Positions 1 to 11,887 of a stretch of 64,000 nucleotides of DNA are shown here, in pieces. Source of the stretch: Parelaphostrongylus tenuis (lineage: Eukaryota; Nematoda; Chromadorea; Rhabditida; Metastrongylidae); NCBI GenBank assembly GCA_019055375.1, contig JAHQIW010007185.1, positions 370,849-434,848 on the forward strand, written 5' to 3'. The notes beneath the pieces were generated by a model. It saw only the letters and a program-made list of their open reading frames with translations. It was not told the origin of the DNA and did not search any database. How positions within the stretch are numbered: position 1 is the first letter of the stretch; every line of letters begins with the position of its first letter. The translations under genes and the position numbers were made by a program.

Positions 1-2750
1 TTTTCTAAACAGCAGGCGGCAACCCTTAAGCTTATTATCGCCTATTTCACGTTCGTACACATCACTGTAATTTTTAAAATTACGGTATAAAACTGCATAA
101 TCGTTTGATTACTTTCAGCTGATGCGATCTATCAATATGATCATTTCTGAAGGGCTTGAAATATTGTGACTCGCAAAACAATCATCCTACTACACCAGCC
201 ATTTGTAAAGCATTTAAGGTAATCCACCAAATTATAGCAGTAAATCAAGTAAAGTGTCGTCAGTCGAGTTAGTTGGCGGTACGGAATTGTCACTCAGTGT
301 AATTCAGAATGTAAGTTTTGGTAGGATCTGCCAAAAGTACTTTTCGTCGTTGCCACTAGGCGGATTCTCAAACTTGGGTTCAGCTGTTCATAGTAAAAGT
401 AGCTGGGCAATAATAACTTTTTGACAATAGGCAGAAATATAAGGGCGAAAGAGCTAAAGTAGATATATAGACTATCTTGATAGTGACGGAGCCGACTCAA
501 AAGAATGAATATTATTGTTGCGTTCCTTCTGTATTCTCCTCTTTTCTCCTGTGTGAGCTGAGTTGACAGTGAGTTAGAGATGTGGAAGAGGTATGGAAGT
601 ACAGATTTATCATGCAAGGGTGTGGAGTTCAACAGACAAGCGTACAGATGGGTGAAATGTCTTCTCACAAGTCCTAATGCAAAGGTGCAAATATCCTGCA
701 AAACTGTAGCGCAACAATGTAACATCGCTTCGTAAACTGTAAGCAGATTTGGCTGATAAACATGGCTAACACAAGATACATCCAATACCGCAGTATTTAG
801 GGGATAGATGCTACAGCTTCTCGTAGAAGTTTCTGCGCAATTTTTATCATTGCCCTTTTGTTTGTCCTAGTGTTCAACATTGTCCCGATCCTTGTTCATT
901 AATGAATTATGGACAATTCTGCATAAAGTGAACAAGAATGTGAATTAAGAAAGAAATGTAATGAATACCGAAAGAGCAGTGCATAGTAGTCTTAGGAAAA
1001 AGACGCCTTTCGACGGCAATGGTGAGAGATCACCTTATTTCATTATTCGTAAAAAAACCACCTGCAAGAGATTGTTTTGAACATATTCGTAGTAATTCAT
1101 CACCTTTCCTATAAAGTTGGTTGTTTATGCCAAGAATTACAGCAGAATCTGCTAAAAACACTCAGCACTTGAAAATAATGAGATTTTCAGCAGAAAGTAA
1201 TTCAATATGCTCAAGAAAAAGGATAAATAAGCACTAAATCGAGTGTGAATTGGTCTCTAACAAATATGTAGTTGAGCAATACTCATCTTATTGAGACACG
1301 CTAATGTGGGAAAATATCAAAACTTGGCTAATCTATTAAAATGTTTCACTTTCCTATCACAGTATAATTTCGACACAAATCACCGGCTGTGAAAAAAAAA
1401 ACATTTCAGTGCGTAACACATCACTAATAGAAAACATTAAAGAGAGGAAAAAGAAATGCTTCGCCAACAAATAAAAAGCATAATAGTTTATTTCTTTCAC
1501 GAATATTTTTAATTTAGTGTAGCTAGAATACTACAATCGGCTAACTTTCTTATATTACGCACTTGCTGGTATTTGATAAGATACAGCAATCTTTCGATAG
1601 CAAAAAGAACTGATAACGGTACAATTCCGTTATTCAAAAAGATTTTTCGAAGCGATCCTTTTGACTGGACGAAGAGTATCTATTGGACTTTTGGCAATCA
1701 CTAGGAAGCTTGAGTCATTATAAATACAAAAATGCATTTGCTTTTCAAAAAAGCCTTTCACCGCGTCATAGCAAAAATTATGCTTCACGCGCGCAGCACG
1801 CTTCTATCATTATCACGCTTACATCTCGCTGGAAGCACGAAAAGCGTATGAACCTACGTTTAACTGGAGTTTTTTCTAAAACAGAGAACAATCTCAAATT
1901 CAATAACAAGAGTCGCGTCAGCGTTGTTTATCGATCGTGGTATTGATCCACTGCCATCACACACACTTGCCGACAAGCAATACACGGAGGGCTTGAAGCT
2001 CAATTTTATTGCTTATTCCACAATGCAATAGAACTGTCTTTTCAAAAGAAAAGCATACTTTTCGAATTGGTGAAACTTACGCTGTCGAATGATCGCTAAT
2101 GATTTGTCTAATTCGCTCTGTCCTTTGAAAAATGCGCTTGTGTGAAACACAATACCATTTTCTCCGCTACAGCGCTGTAAGAAGACTTTCCATGTATACA
2201 AGCACGTTTTTGTATTTTCCGAGATTTATGTTATCCAATGGCTAGTGATTTTTAGAGAAAGAGCTCTATCCACCGAAATACAACCGCGATAGTGGGTGTT
2301 TCGTGTTAAATGAAATTTCATTTGCACTGCTACAGCGATGTATATAGGTTTTTTGAAACACAAGTAGATTTTTGACGTACACATTTAATTAACCTTTTTA
2401 ACGGCCTTTGGTAATTTGGAAAAAAGTCTTTGTCCAACAAAAAGGTTCCTTTGCAAGAAACCCTTTCCGATGACGGAACTTTTTCCTGAAAACTTGTGAA
2501 TATGACAGAATTAGGTTTTTTCAACAGCAGGGAACTTTAAAGAAGAATTTCCCGTGAAACAAAACCTTACAAAAGGTTAGTAAAATTTCGAGAGCTAAAG
2601 TTTTTCAAATCAAATAGCAGTAGGATTGGCGAAGTGCCCAAATGCGAAAGTAATTACGAGACAATCCAATAAATTAAATATCCCAAAAACCAGTTTACTG
2701 CTTTATTTCACTTTCACAGTGATTTCAAAGTACTTATCAATCGTGCTTCA
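1..2750. other. No supported gene
   Basis: AT-rich sequence without recognisable exons. The longest open frame (294-785, minus, 163 codons) has no recognisable motif, no splice-linked neighbours and a composition compatible with chance. Confidence 0.5.
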
Positions 2751-2849
2751 GTCGAAAAGACAAACGTGTTGAGTGGAATGAGTTCACACTCTGGGCACCT
2801 TTTGCTTCGAATGTTTTCTTAGGACCACGCCCAAATTTCAATATGCTTG

Positions 2850-2960
2850 ATAATTAATTTTTGAACGATGCATGTGGTCTTTATAGGGCAACTTACGGAG
2901 CCCGATACATGTTTCGATCTTGACTATCCCATCAGTCTGGTACCCTTCGTCTTTATTTAG
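2850..2960 (-). repeat. Family C foldback element, copy 1
   Basis: The reverse complement of this stretch aligns by eye with 3178-3295 (shared pieces: CGAAGGGT, CGAAACATGT/CGAAGCATGT, CTCCGTAAG/CTCTGTAAG, GACCACATGCA/GACCAAATGCA). Together the two form an inverted repeat with arms of about 110 bp. Related sequence occurs near 19.5, 54.2 and 63.6 kb. No coding capacity is seen, so a non-autonomous foldback element or MITE is inferred. Confidence 0.55.
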
Positions 2961-3177
2961 CCAATGCTCTTGGGGAAACCAATCTCTATAAAGAGATGGC
3001 GACGATGTACTCTAACACGTGCCATTGAGTGAAAACATTACTGAATGGACAGCGTTTTACACTCAACTGCTCTTGGTTGATACCGTGAAATGTATAATAG
3101 TTTTTGTTTCGAGTGTCTTCTTAAGATCACGCTCAAATTTCAATATGCCTTTGTACGGGTTGGGTTCTCCCGAGAGG

Positions 3178-3295
3178 ACTGGTCAAATACGAAGGGTGCC
3201 CTCGACTGTTGCGACTGTCAAAGTCGAAGCATGTTTAACGAACTCTGTAAGCTACTCTATAACCGACCAAATGCACGGTTCAAGAAATGATTACT
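3178..3295 (+). repeat. Family C foldback element, copy 2
   Basis: Partner arm of 2850-2960. It is preceded (3100-3150) by a short module (GTTTCGAGTGTCTTC, then CTCAAATTTCAATATGC) that also stands before copy 1 (2805-2845) in the same orientation, so the locus combines a direct and an inverted repeat. The module recurs at 63.53 kb and, reversed, at 19.6 kb. Confidence 0.5.
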
Positions 3296-3890
3296 AGATT
3301 CTGAGCACCGCTTGTGTTATTTTTAGTTCAGGACTGGCCACATTGTATATCACCTTACTGGGGCATACTGTATTGAATGCGCTCCCAATACAAATCTGAC
3401 GGTCATGTGACCAACTTACTTAACTTTTGATCCTTTTTCTATTTATTTGATACTTACAACACCTTCGATAGTAGCCTTCAATACTTTGCGAAGAATTCAT
3501 ATCTATAAGCAGCATACAGTTTGAAACTATTTCTCAAAACAATGTACACATACACCTTCAAAAAAGGATTTGTACAACATGGATTTTTATGCAATATGTA
3601 ATATCATTCTTGACAAGTAATTGAATGTTTTATTGCTAAATGGTAAACACTGGTGTTTCTGCTTTTACTACCGATAGTCTTATTGAATTCTCTTCAGTGA
3701 CTTCTATAACTATAAATGTCTTCGCTTGATAGAGCTGAGATCGCTTTCCGAGAGAAAATCTGTAAGAGAAAGAAAGTTCTGTTGTTAAGTAGTGCTGTGA
3801 ATTTTTGCAAAAGCTTGGCAGTTGCAACGCTCAATAGCATTCATTACGAAAAAACCACTCTTTCAAAGGGGCTTATTCTGCACAGATTAT

Positions 3891-4130
3891 TAATAAAGGA
3901 TAAAAGGATAAGGCTCTCGGCGTTGATCAATCCCTGAGAAACACTCCATGCAATTGGCTTCAAATTTTAATTCGTTTGAGGTGATTGAATGCATATCTGG
4001 CCTTTACAATGACTCGCGGTGGCCTCCCGCTAAACCGAGTTAGTGCTGCTTGTCCTCCCAGAAAAGTCTGTGACCTGCCTGATACTAATTTACCGACCCC
4101 GGAAAGATGGATGGCTTGGTGAGCCATGAA
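3891..4130 (-). repeat. Family A tRNA-derived SINE copy (reverse)
   Basis: Read on the minus strand, this carries the family A body: a CATCCATC block, GTAAATTxGTAxCAG, GGACAAGCAGCAC, CATTGTAAAGGCCAGATATGC, then GATTGATCAACGCCGAGAGC and a TTATCCTTTTATCC tail. The tRNA-like head is truncated. It lies head to head with the copy at 4203-4492, so the pair makes an inverted repeat with about 70 bp between. Confidence 0.75.
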
Positions 4131-4202
4131 ACATCCTTAAGCTGATGATAACAAAATTATTAGATTGAGTCAAAATTTGTACAAAAATTTTTATAAAAAT
4201 TT

Positions 4203-4492
4203 GAGCTCTTGTGACGCAGTAGTTTAAGGTGCTCTGCGTCGCACAAGAGGTTCGATCTCGAGCTCATGATTTACCAAACCATCCATCCCGAGTCAGTAAA
4301 TTGGTGCCAGACTGAGCTCAGACTTGTCTGAGAGGATAGGCAGCACTGACTAGGTACAGCGGGCGACCACCACAAGGCATTGTAAAAGCCAGCTTTGCAT
4401 TCAATCACCTTAAAAGAAGTTACACATTGAATGCTAATGCATGGCGCATCCTACAGAGATTGATCAACGCCAAGAGCTCTGTCCTTTTTATT
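4203..4492 (+). repeat. Family A tRNA-derived SINE copy (forward)
   Basis: Starts with a tRNA-like head (GACGCAGTAGTTTAAGGTGC as box A-like sequence, GAGGTTCGATCTC as box B-like sequence). The body CATCCATCCCGAGTCAGTAA follows, then CATTGTAAAAGCCAG and the 3' part TGATCAACGCCAAGAGC ending in CCTTTTTA. Box A and box B are internal RNA polymerase III promoter elements of tRNA-derived SINEs; activity of this copy is not shown. Confidence 0.8.
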
Positions 4493-4554
4493 CTTTATGC
4501 AAAAATTCAATTAAAAACATTAGTGATCATTCCTTAGAATAAAGGCCATCATAT

Positions 4555-4830
4555 CCACTATTTTCTGCCAATGATCTGCAAAATTTGGATGAATTCAAAA
4601 TGATTTTCTTGGACAATGAATCAAAAAACTGGCATGACAAACTTCAGCATGACTATTGTCTTGAGCTTCAATGAATTCGCGCTGATCTTGGTGAAGCTAC
4701 CTGTGGACAAATCAACTTGTTGGAGATGATTGCAAACCATCTTTTGATCAACGCCAAGTTCTGTTGCCAATTCATAAGTGCTTGATGAAGGTTCTGTGCT
4801 TTCAAGTCTCAATCGTCCAGTCTCAATGGC
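4555..4830 (-). pseudogene. Mariner-type transposase fragment
   Basis: The minus-strand frame reads SSSTYELATELGVDQKMVCN followed by HLQQV, which matches the second helix-turn-helix of mariner transposases (ELAEELGVSxxTVxxHLxxI pattern). After a frame change near 4690 the translation continues with AEVCHASF-like residues, resembling the mariner segment before the first catalytic aspartate. No catalytic triad is visible. Frameshifts and missing ends mark this as a dead remnant. Confidence 0.65.
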
Positions 4831-5059
4831 CGACAGTAACGGGATTTTGAAATTGAGATTATCTTTTTCTAAACATATGTACCATTTGCAACAATCGCAT
4901 GGCTAACAACTCCTTCACCTTCGACACCACAGTTCTCCTATGCAACAACTCTTGTTGAAGGTTGTCGCTTCCAGCAAAATTGTATCAAAACTCGAACTCT
5001 ATTTCCACATTGTCATCATTTGCTATTCGAATAGTGAATCAAAAATGAACGTACTATAG

Positions 5060-7230
5060 CTAGCGTCGCAGTAGGAGTTTCCTATGGAAATGTTCCTGAG
5101 ATATTCCTATGAATTTACAATGACCGATGCTTTGTGGAGCAATCAGAAATTCCGAACTTTTAGCGGTAGTTGAAGAACTTTTTCTTCAACCTTGTGTGAT
5201 GCACATCGATGCCTCAAAGTTTTATTCACCGTTTATCCAAGATTTTCCACACCAGTCAATGACCAACAGCTGATAAGACAGAATTGCTAAATAAGCAACT
5301 TAAAAATCGAAAAAAGAGACCAACTTCGGCAACCACTCAATATCTCATGGAAAATGGATGTCTACAAAGTGTCAGACCAATTTAATCTTGCTGATGCTCG
5401 ACCAGTTTATGAATGTCAGTTGTAAGACGACATCACAAATGGAAGAAGTACGGAAACGGAAAACAAATGTGAATGTTGTCCCATTTAAGTGTCTATATAT
5501 GTATAGAGCTAGTGAAGTCTAGAGTAATTCAGTGCGTAAGCCATACTAAATATCAAAAAGACACGGAAGATACGACACTTTTGAAGATATCAAAAGTGTT
5601 GCTGTTGTCGACGCGCTATACGGTAGCATTGAAGAACTTTGGGAGATTTCGAAAGTAGAACCTATTCTTCTGTTCACAATGGCCACAACGGCCTTATCGT
5701 GTTTGAATGATTTTGAGTGAATAATTCAGAAGAATCATCACTTTGATATTCCTGTCTTTATCGTAAATTGATAATGCATTACAAGCAAAGCCGTAGTAAA
5801 GACATTTTGTGAGTACTCGGTGTGGCTCATTTTAGAACATACTTCTCACATTAGCAGTCGACAATAGCCACTTCACCATCACATGGGAATGTTCGATCAG
5901 GTTAGTTGATGGCCTCACTTTTATTTCATCGATTTGATCTTCGTAGCAAACTTTGACTCTTCCATTTACATTTTTGAGGCTTAACGACAATTCTAGTGGA
6001 TTAAGAGATATATTTGTTAGAATTTACATCATGCCACCACCTAACTTTCTTTAGCGACGCCCCTCAATCTGTTGAGTTTCCTAAAAGTCGTTCAAGAGCG
6101 TTGGCATAATCTGGAAGACTATTTTGGGCCTCTTCAAGGTTTGACATGCCAATAGCTTACGTACTCGGAGGTTTCGCCTGCCTCATCAGTGCCAGACGCT
6201 TAACCAGTGACTCTACCATAGTAGGAAGAGAGGAGGCACAGTATGTTAAGCAAGACAATGTGAAATGTTGTCTGAGCTATTCTGCACTGCACGCGGTTGT
6301 CATCAATAGAGAAGATAGTGCCTCAAAGCAACTGATTTTCAAAAATCTTGTTAAAAAACTCCTATATATTGAGAAGCTCTCTTTCGTAAACTGATATAGA
6401 TAAGGCAGGCTATTTACATATGGTGATAATATCTGCTTTTGATGGAAAATAGTTAGAGCTCTTGGTGGGGTGTATTTGATAAATGCTAATATGTCGCATC
6501 AAGGTGAATCTCCACTGTTCAGTTACATCGATGATTCGCTCTCACCACACTTACACATTGCAGCATAGTCAAGTTTCATAGGTGATTGACTCGTAGTTGC
6601 GAGGACTTCATGAATATCATTTAACACGAGGATAATAGAACAATGATTTTATGGCAGCGATGGTCAACGCGAGATCATAGCTGTAATACGGCAGTACATG
6701 TGCCATTATTGTTTGATATCAATTTCTTCATTTACTTCACTATCTGGCATTCGTCGTCCACAAAGATCATCGAACTTGCGCGTGAATCCGGCCGTCTTTT
6801 GAGAGCATTGTGCTTCCTCTGAATGCTGTCATGCGCTACGTAGCAGCTTTCTGTTGAGCAACACTAATACAGCCGTCTCACTACAACTGATCATTTGAAA
6901 CATTGGGTAGATGCTTCTCAGTGTTGAGTATTGACAATCGCTAATCTGAAGAGACGGTCCTCATCCCTATGAGCTGTTTTGTGAACAAGGGTACCGAAAT
7001 ATGCTACATGAAATCAGTGATCATAAAGTGTTGCGTACCTCAACATACTTTACCATGATTTTGAGTGCTCAATCACATCTTATGAGTGTTCTAGCAATCA
7101 TTTTACTCTTGTTCCCATCGCTCCGCAGAGCATGTTTGCTGCAACGATTACAAATAGTCAGCTTTCTTCACGACCTACCAAAAATTTGGAACTACAGTCG
7201 TCAAAGCTCTATTGGCTCGTAGTTTCCTGT
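5060..7230. other. No supported gene
   Basis: Open frames of 60-82 codons only, none with recognisable motifs or paired splice signals. No family A, B or C repeat was recognised here. Confidence 0.4.
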
Positions 7231-7239
7231 ACTGAAAGA

Positions 7240-7475
7240 TTCAAAGCTCTCAGCAATGGCGAATCCCTGTGGGGTGCGTCATGCATTCAGCGTCATCAAG
7301 CATTGTTTGAGGTAATTAAATTCAAATCTGCCCTTTACAACGATTCACGGTCGTATACTGATAAATGTTAGTGCTGCTACTAGCTTCCTAGAAGTTCTGG
7401 TGCCAATTCACTAACCTAGGAGGGGTGGAAGACTTGATAAGCTCATGACAGGTAGTCAAACCGCTAACCACCTGA
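7240..7475 (-). repeat. Family A tRNA-derived SINE copy (reverse, diverged)
   Basis: Minus orientation, with family landmarks in order: AAAGCTCTCAGC at the 3' end, TGCGTCATGCATTC, CCTTTACAACGATTCACGG, TTAGTGCTGCTAC, CCAATTCACTAACC. The tRNA-like head is degenerate. Confidence 0.65.
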
Positions 7476-7479
7476 GTAA

Positions 7480-10400
7480 GACCTTTTTCACCGCACAACA
7501 CGTGCCATATCCACGTTAATTGCTGCCTCAGTGTGAAAATTCAAATAACGGTTGAAAACAGCGTCATCTAGTGAACGAAAATGTCGTTAATTCTCAAATT
7601 GTTTATTTCAGATACTGGTGATTTTGCAATTACTCGTAAATTTGAGCATTTATATGGCAGCAGCTTATGTTCTATGTGCACAAAAGAATAAGGTACGTGC
7701 TTCAGGATAGTTTGAAAACCTAAAAAGCTTCAAGTAGGCCACTTCATGGGGTATCAAAATAGTGAGAGTTATCTGAACACTTTTTAAGAGGAAGAAAAGA
7801 ACCTTCAGTAAAATAGCGAAAGTAGTACTGCGACTTCGAGTCTCACTACGCTCGGCAATATTCAACTGAGGTTCAGAATATTTTAATGAATTATGCTGTA
7901 AAAATTTGGCGTCATCATCAGCATGAAATAAGAGGAAGCCTCATAACAGTTACTTCTTTTCGTGACTGCGCAGTTAAAGCCTATTTATTAGATCACGTAG
8001 CCCATCAACACAAAGATTTTGCATATTCGAAAAAGTTCTGAAGTCGTCTAATTTTTACAATTACAGTCACTGCCGAAGGATTTCACAGAGGTTAGTTACA
8101 TTTATGTAAATACCTATCAAATTTTGCCCAAAATGGTATTTTTGATGCAGATGAATTTAATTTCTTAAGCTTGTTATATCAAAATCTCATAACAACAGTA
8201 AGTACTCCAAGAAATCGGTAATCGCCAAACACATGATAAGATTGACTGAATAATGTAGGGCATAAGTAAACATCAATAGATAGGACTGGTGCTGCAATCG
8301 CTATAGACCTGATTCTATCTATTGAACTTTTTCTAAATTTAACTCAGAATAATGGTTTTACTAAGAAGAATGCTGATAAATGCTGACTCATATTGGAATC
8401 GTCTTTAGCCACTGTAAAAGACATCTTTTCTTGCTTTAACGAAAAACTAAAATCTATTCAAAAGTGCCTTTGAATTTCTCATAACTTTACGACGCTAACT
8501 ATTTTTTTTCTTAATTTCCTTTCTTCGTAGGGTTATTCTGGCGAATACGAAGCAAACAGGGTCCACCGATAATAAACCGGTATGAATTTTTGACTATCTT
8601 ACTTGGATCCTAATTATGCTCGTCAGTGCGGCGATTACCATACAATATTGATGAGGAATGTAGTATGATTCTGTTTTTTGAATATATTAAATATTTGGCC
8701 AACGGGAGAGTTGAAACAGGCGTGACATGCGGTTCAAAGTATCAAACTGTTAGTGAATTCAACAATGTCGTTGTGTTTTTCGAAACAGAGACTTTTTTTT
8801 GTTATCCGAGAACAAATAAAAAAAGACTTCATTTGCTAAACATGAACTTCTCACAGGAGTATTAGTAATCAGTAGCTTAGATCCTTGGGTAAAACCCTAC
8901 GTAATTTCAGATCACTCTTTTATATCGCTGTAAATACCAGAATAAGATTGTGTTCCATAAGAATACGAATTTTTTTCTTATCTTGCTTATATTTTGCTGG
9001 ACAAAACTCATCCCTCAGAGTGTAAGTACATTTTCGAAAGCACAAGTTTTAAAGAACTCAAAAATGTGTTTGTCTTTTGGAAAAGCTCTGACTTGTCGGA
9101 CACAGCTTTTTCTTTGGACTATTAGAAATCATTCGATAGCGTGCGTTTCAGTGATTCCACGCTGCGCTCAATCATTTGTGGGAAAGGCCGTTTCACTGGT
9201 GTTTAGCAGGAAAGATAAGATCAAATTTCACATATTCGGCGAGCTTGTTTTTCTGCCAATTCAAGGGATGAAGGGCGGGGCGATCGATTGATGGCCCATA
9301 CTGCCAAACATGTGGAATGTAACTTGATGCTCAATTAGGGAATTTTTTTCCACTTTGTGGAGAATTCCATTTAAATTGATTGACTTAGATACTGCAAGAT
9401 TTCTTCTACACTTTCAAATGCTTTTCGTGCTTCCAGAAAATTTTATGCATGATAAAAATGAAGGGGCGCGGCGGGTGTGAAAGATAATTTATTCGGGATG
9501 CTACAGCACTATAAAAAGACTCTATCAAAAACCGATTACGTAGGGCGGCCAGAGAACTAGGCTTCCAAATGATTGTTAATACTCTTATGAAAAGTTCATG
9601 TCCAGCGAATGAGCTCTTTTCTTCCGTTGCTCACGGATAACGGAAAGAGGCAAAATAGAGTTTATTCAAGATTTGAACTATTGAAAATCATAATTCTATC
9701 CAAACTTTCATTTTTTTCACTGTGAATCTTGGTGGAAAAGCATAGTCTTATCAGCAGGCATTTCACCCGTATAAAACTTCTACCAGCTCCTTCGTTTACT
9801 TGCAATGCTGAAAGGGCTCTGCTGCATAGTTGGCACGACCACGATTACTAATAACCCTCCACGAAAGGTGTGATCAGTTTCCGAGCACGTGGTGATTTGG
9901 AAAACTTCCTCGCAGGACAAAACTGTTCTACTAATTTTCTAATAGTAATCGATAACTTGAAAAAAGTTGACTGAAACCGTGTTTGGTTTCTGAGAAGATC
10001 TTCTTAATGCGCTTTATCAGCTGAGGGGAAATAACATTTCACCTTCGGAGTACATGCTTGCACGGCTGCTGTCTGTGTTTGGCTATTCTTTAGTTTATCG
10101 ACACTCATTCGAGATCCTGAAGACGATTTCTTCTCGCATAAAAAGTTATGCCTACGGAGCGCGTATCAGAGCGAATAGAACATCGTGAAGACATTTAAAA
10201 ACCTAAGAGCTTTTTTCACATGAAGAACAAAATCATTAACCAAATCAGAGAATGGTTCCCTTTCGGGATGGCAGTTAATTTTATTGCTCACGGGGCGATT
10301 CCAGCTATCGTACGCAGTGATCAACATCATTTTTGACAAGTAATCATGGTTTTGTGATTCTCAATCACTATTTTGCTGAACTTCGATACAACATAGCTTT

Positions 10401-11560
10401 CTCTCATCTGACCCTTCGTGATGATGTCTGTAGCTACATGTGAAGTTCCTACGAGCCCATCACATAGCGGACATTTACAGCACTCAGGAACACCTCGATC
10501 CAGTCAAGTTGATAAGCCGCCGTTCTTTAGTAAGGAAAGGACTTTACAGTATTCCTAGCTGTGCTGATTAGTATGTTGATACCTTTGCTGTGTCTCATTG
10601 TCTTTGATAAGACATCATAACCTCGGCAAAATTCAATATTTCAGCACATTCATTTCTACTCGTTTTCGTTGTGATAATAACTAAATACTGCTTGAAGGAG
10701 CAGAAAAAGGCTATCGAATGCTTTTCTATGCACAGCGCATAGAACTCCTATTTAATCTCAAAACATTTCAACAGTACATCCTTCCAAGTCGCCGGTGCTC
10801 CAGCAATTCCTCCATACAACTTATTGCCCTACGGCAACAACACTCACGCACTGAGGTGGTAGTGCGTGCGAATAAGTCCAACTCAAAAATCTGAATGCTC
10901 TCTGTTAGTGGGCATATTAGGTGCTCGCAATACGTTCCTTTCCTTGCTCATACAAGATTGCCATAATGTGGCTTCGGTGTGATATCACCACAAGCAATCT
11001 TTTCTCATCGTCAATCAAAAGTCCTTTGTTAACCTGTTCTTGAACACCATAGACTTTTTTTATCTCACTATTCATGCGCTGGTCACTCGCAACGCCACGA
11101 GTTGTAGACATGTGCCTGTCTAGCGAAGAGAAAGTAAAGGTCGACATATACAGAAGACAAAAACCTTCGAGTTAGTCGTATCTCAGTCGTATCAAGTCGC
11201 TCTCTACCATTTTGCAACAGCTCAAAGAAGGGCAAATTGCAATGAAATGTAGCTCTTGTCGTCTCTTATGCTCCACCACGGCCTATCGGATAACCCTGAA
11301 GATGATAAAGAAAAAGGATACTACAGCAGCTCCTTTGGGCAGACGAAATTTTGATTGCATTTAATTCTTGTTCTCTTGAACTTAAAATGCTTGAAGAGGC
11401 AGAGCAGCTATTTTATTGAATCATACGTTCATTCACTAAATTATCATCCCTGTGACACCTTCCTAGGAAAAGTGCTTGTGTAAATGGGGTCAAATAAACA
11501 AACAATTGGACATATGAGTACGATGGATGTAATATTTGATCACATATTACTTCTTGTATT
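7480..11560. other. No supported gene; possible upstream exons of the repeat-protein gene
   Basis: The 5' exons of the gene beginning at 11564 should lie here or further upstream. Two weak candidates have open frames and splice-like ends (10435-10533 and 10764-10834, plus strand), but their phases do not lead into the phase-0 exon at 11564. A 113-codon frame at 8950-9291 starts with a hydrophobic stretch but has no recognisable family. Confidence 0.35.
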
Positions 11561-11563
11561 CAG

Positions 11564-11680
11564 GCTATTGGCGTAGCTCCAAATCCACCACCTCTGGGTG
11601 CGGCAAAGATGGCCGGCACATATGACCCCAACTATCAGACTTTAGCTGGCATGAATAACGATGATGTATTCAAAAATAAG
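11564..11680 (+). CDS. Repeat-protein exon 1 of those visible (39 codons)
   Basis: Preceded by TTGTATTCAG and followed by GTTAGC. It encodes a lead AIGVAPNPPPLGAAK, then the module with the variants GMNNDDVF and KNK. It is the most diverged repeat exon and lies outside the tandem array, so it is probably one of the older copies. A phase-0 acceptor means at least one upstream exon exists. Confidence 0.85.
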
Positions 11681-11855
11681 GTTAGCATCAATAATATGAA
11701 GACCGTTCATTTAAAATGTACTGTTTGTAGGTGTAATTGTATATATGCTTTGTGTATATATGCACGAATCTATGTATATGTAGGTGGTATATATATATAT
11801 ATATACATATATATACATATATATATATGTAGGTATGCATGTACGTATGTATATG

Positions 11856-11887
<32 letters not shown>

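Noticed and set aside
294..785. 163-codon minus frame, one of the longest in the window
   Set aside because: No recognisable motif, unusual composition and no neighbouring exons; compatible with chance.
10435..10834. Two proline-containing plus-strand exon candidates (ending near 10533 and 10834)
   Set aside because: They agree in phase with each other but not with the exon at 11564, and lack the repeat motif. Could still be upstream exons if another lies between.
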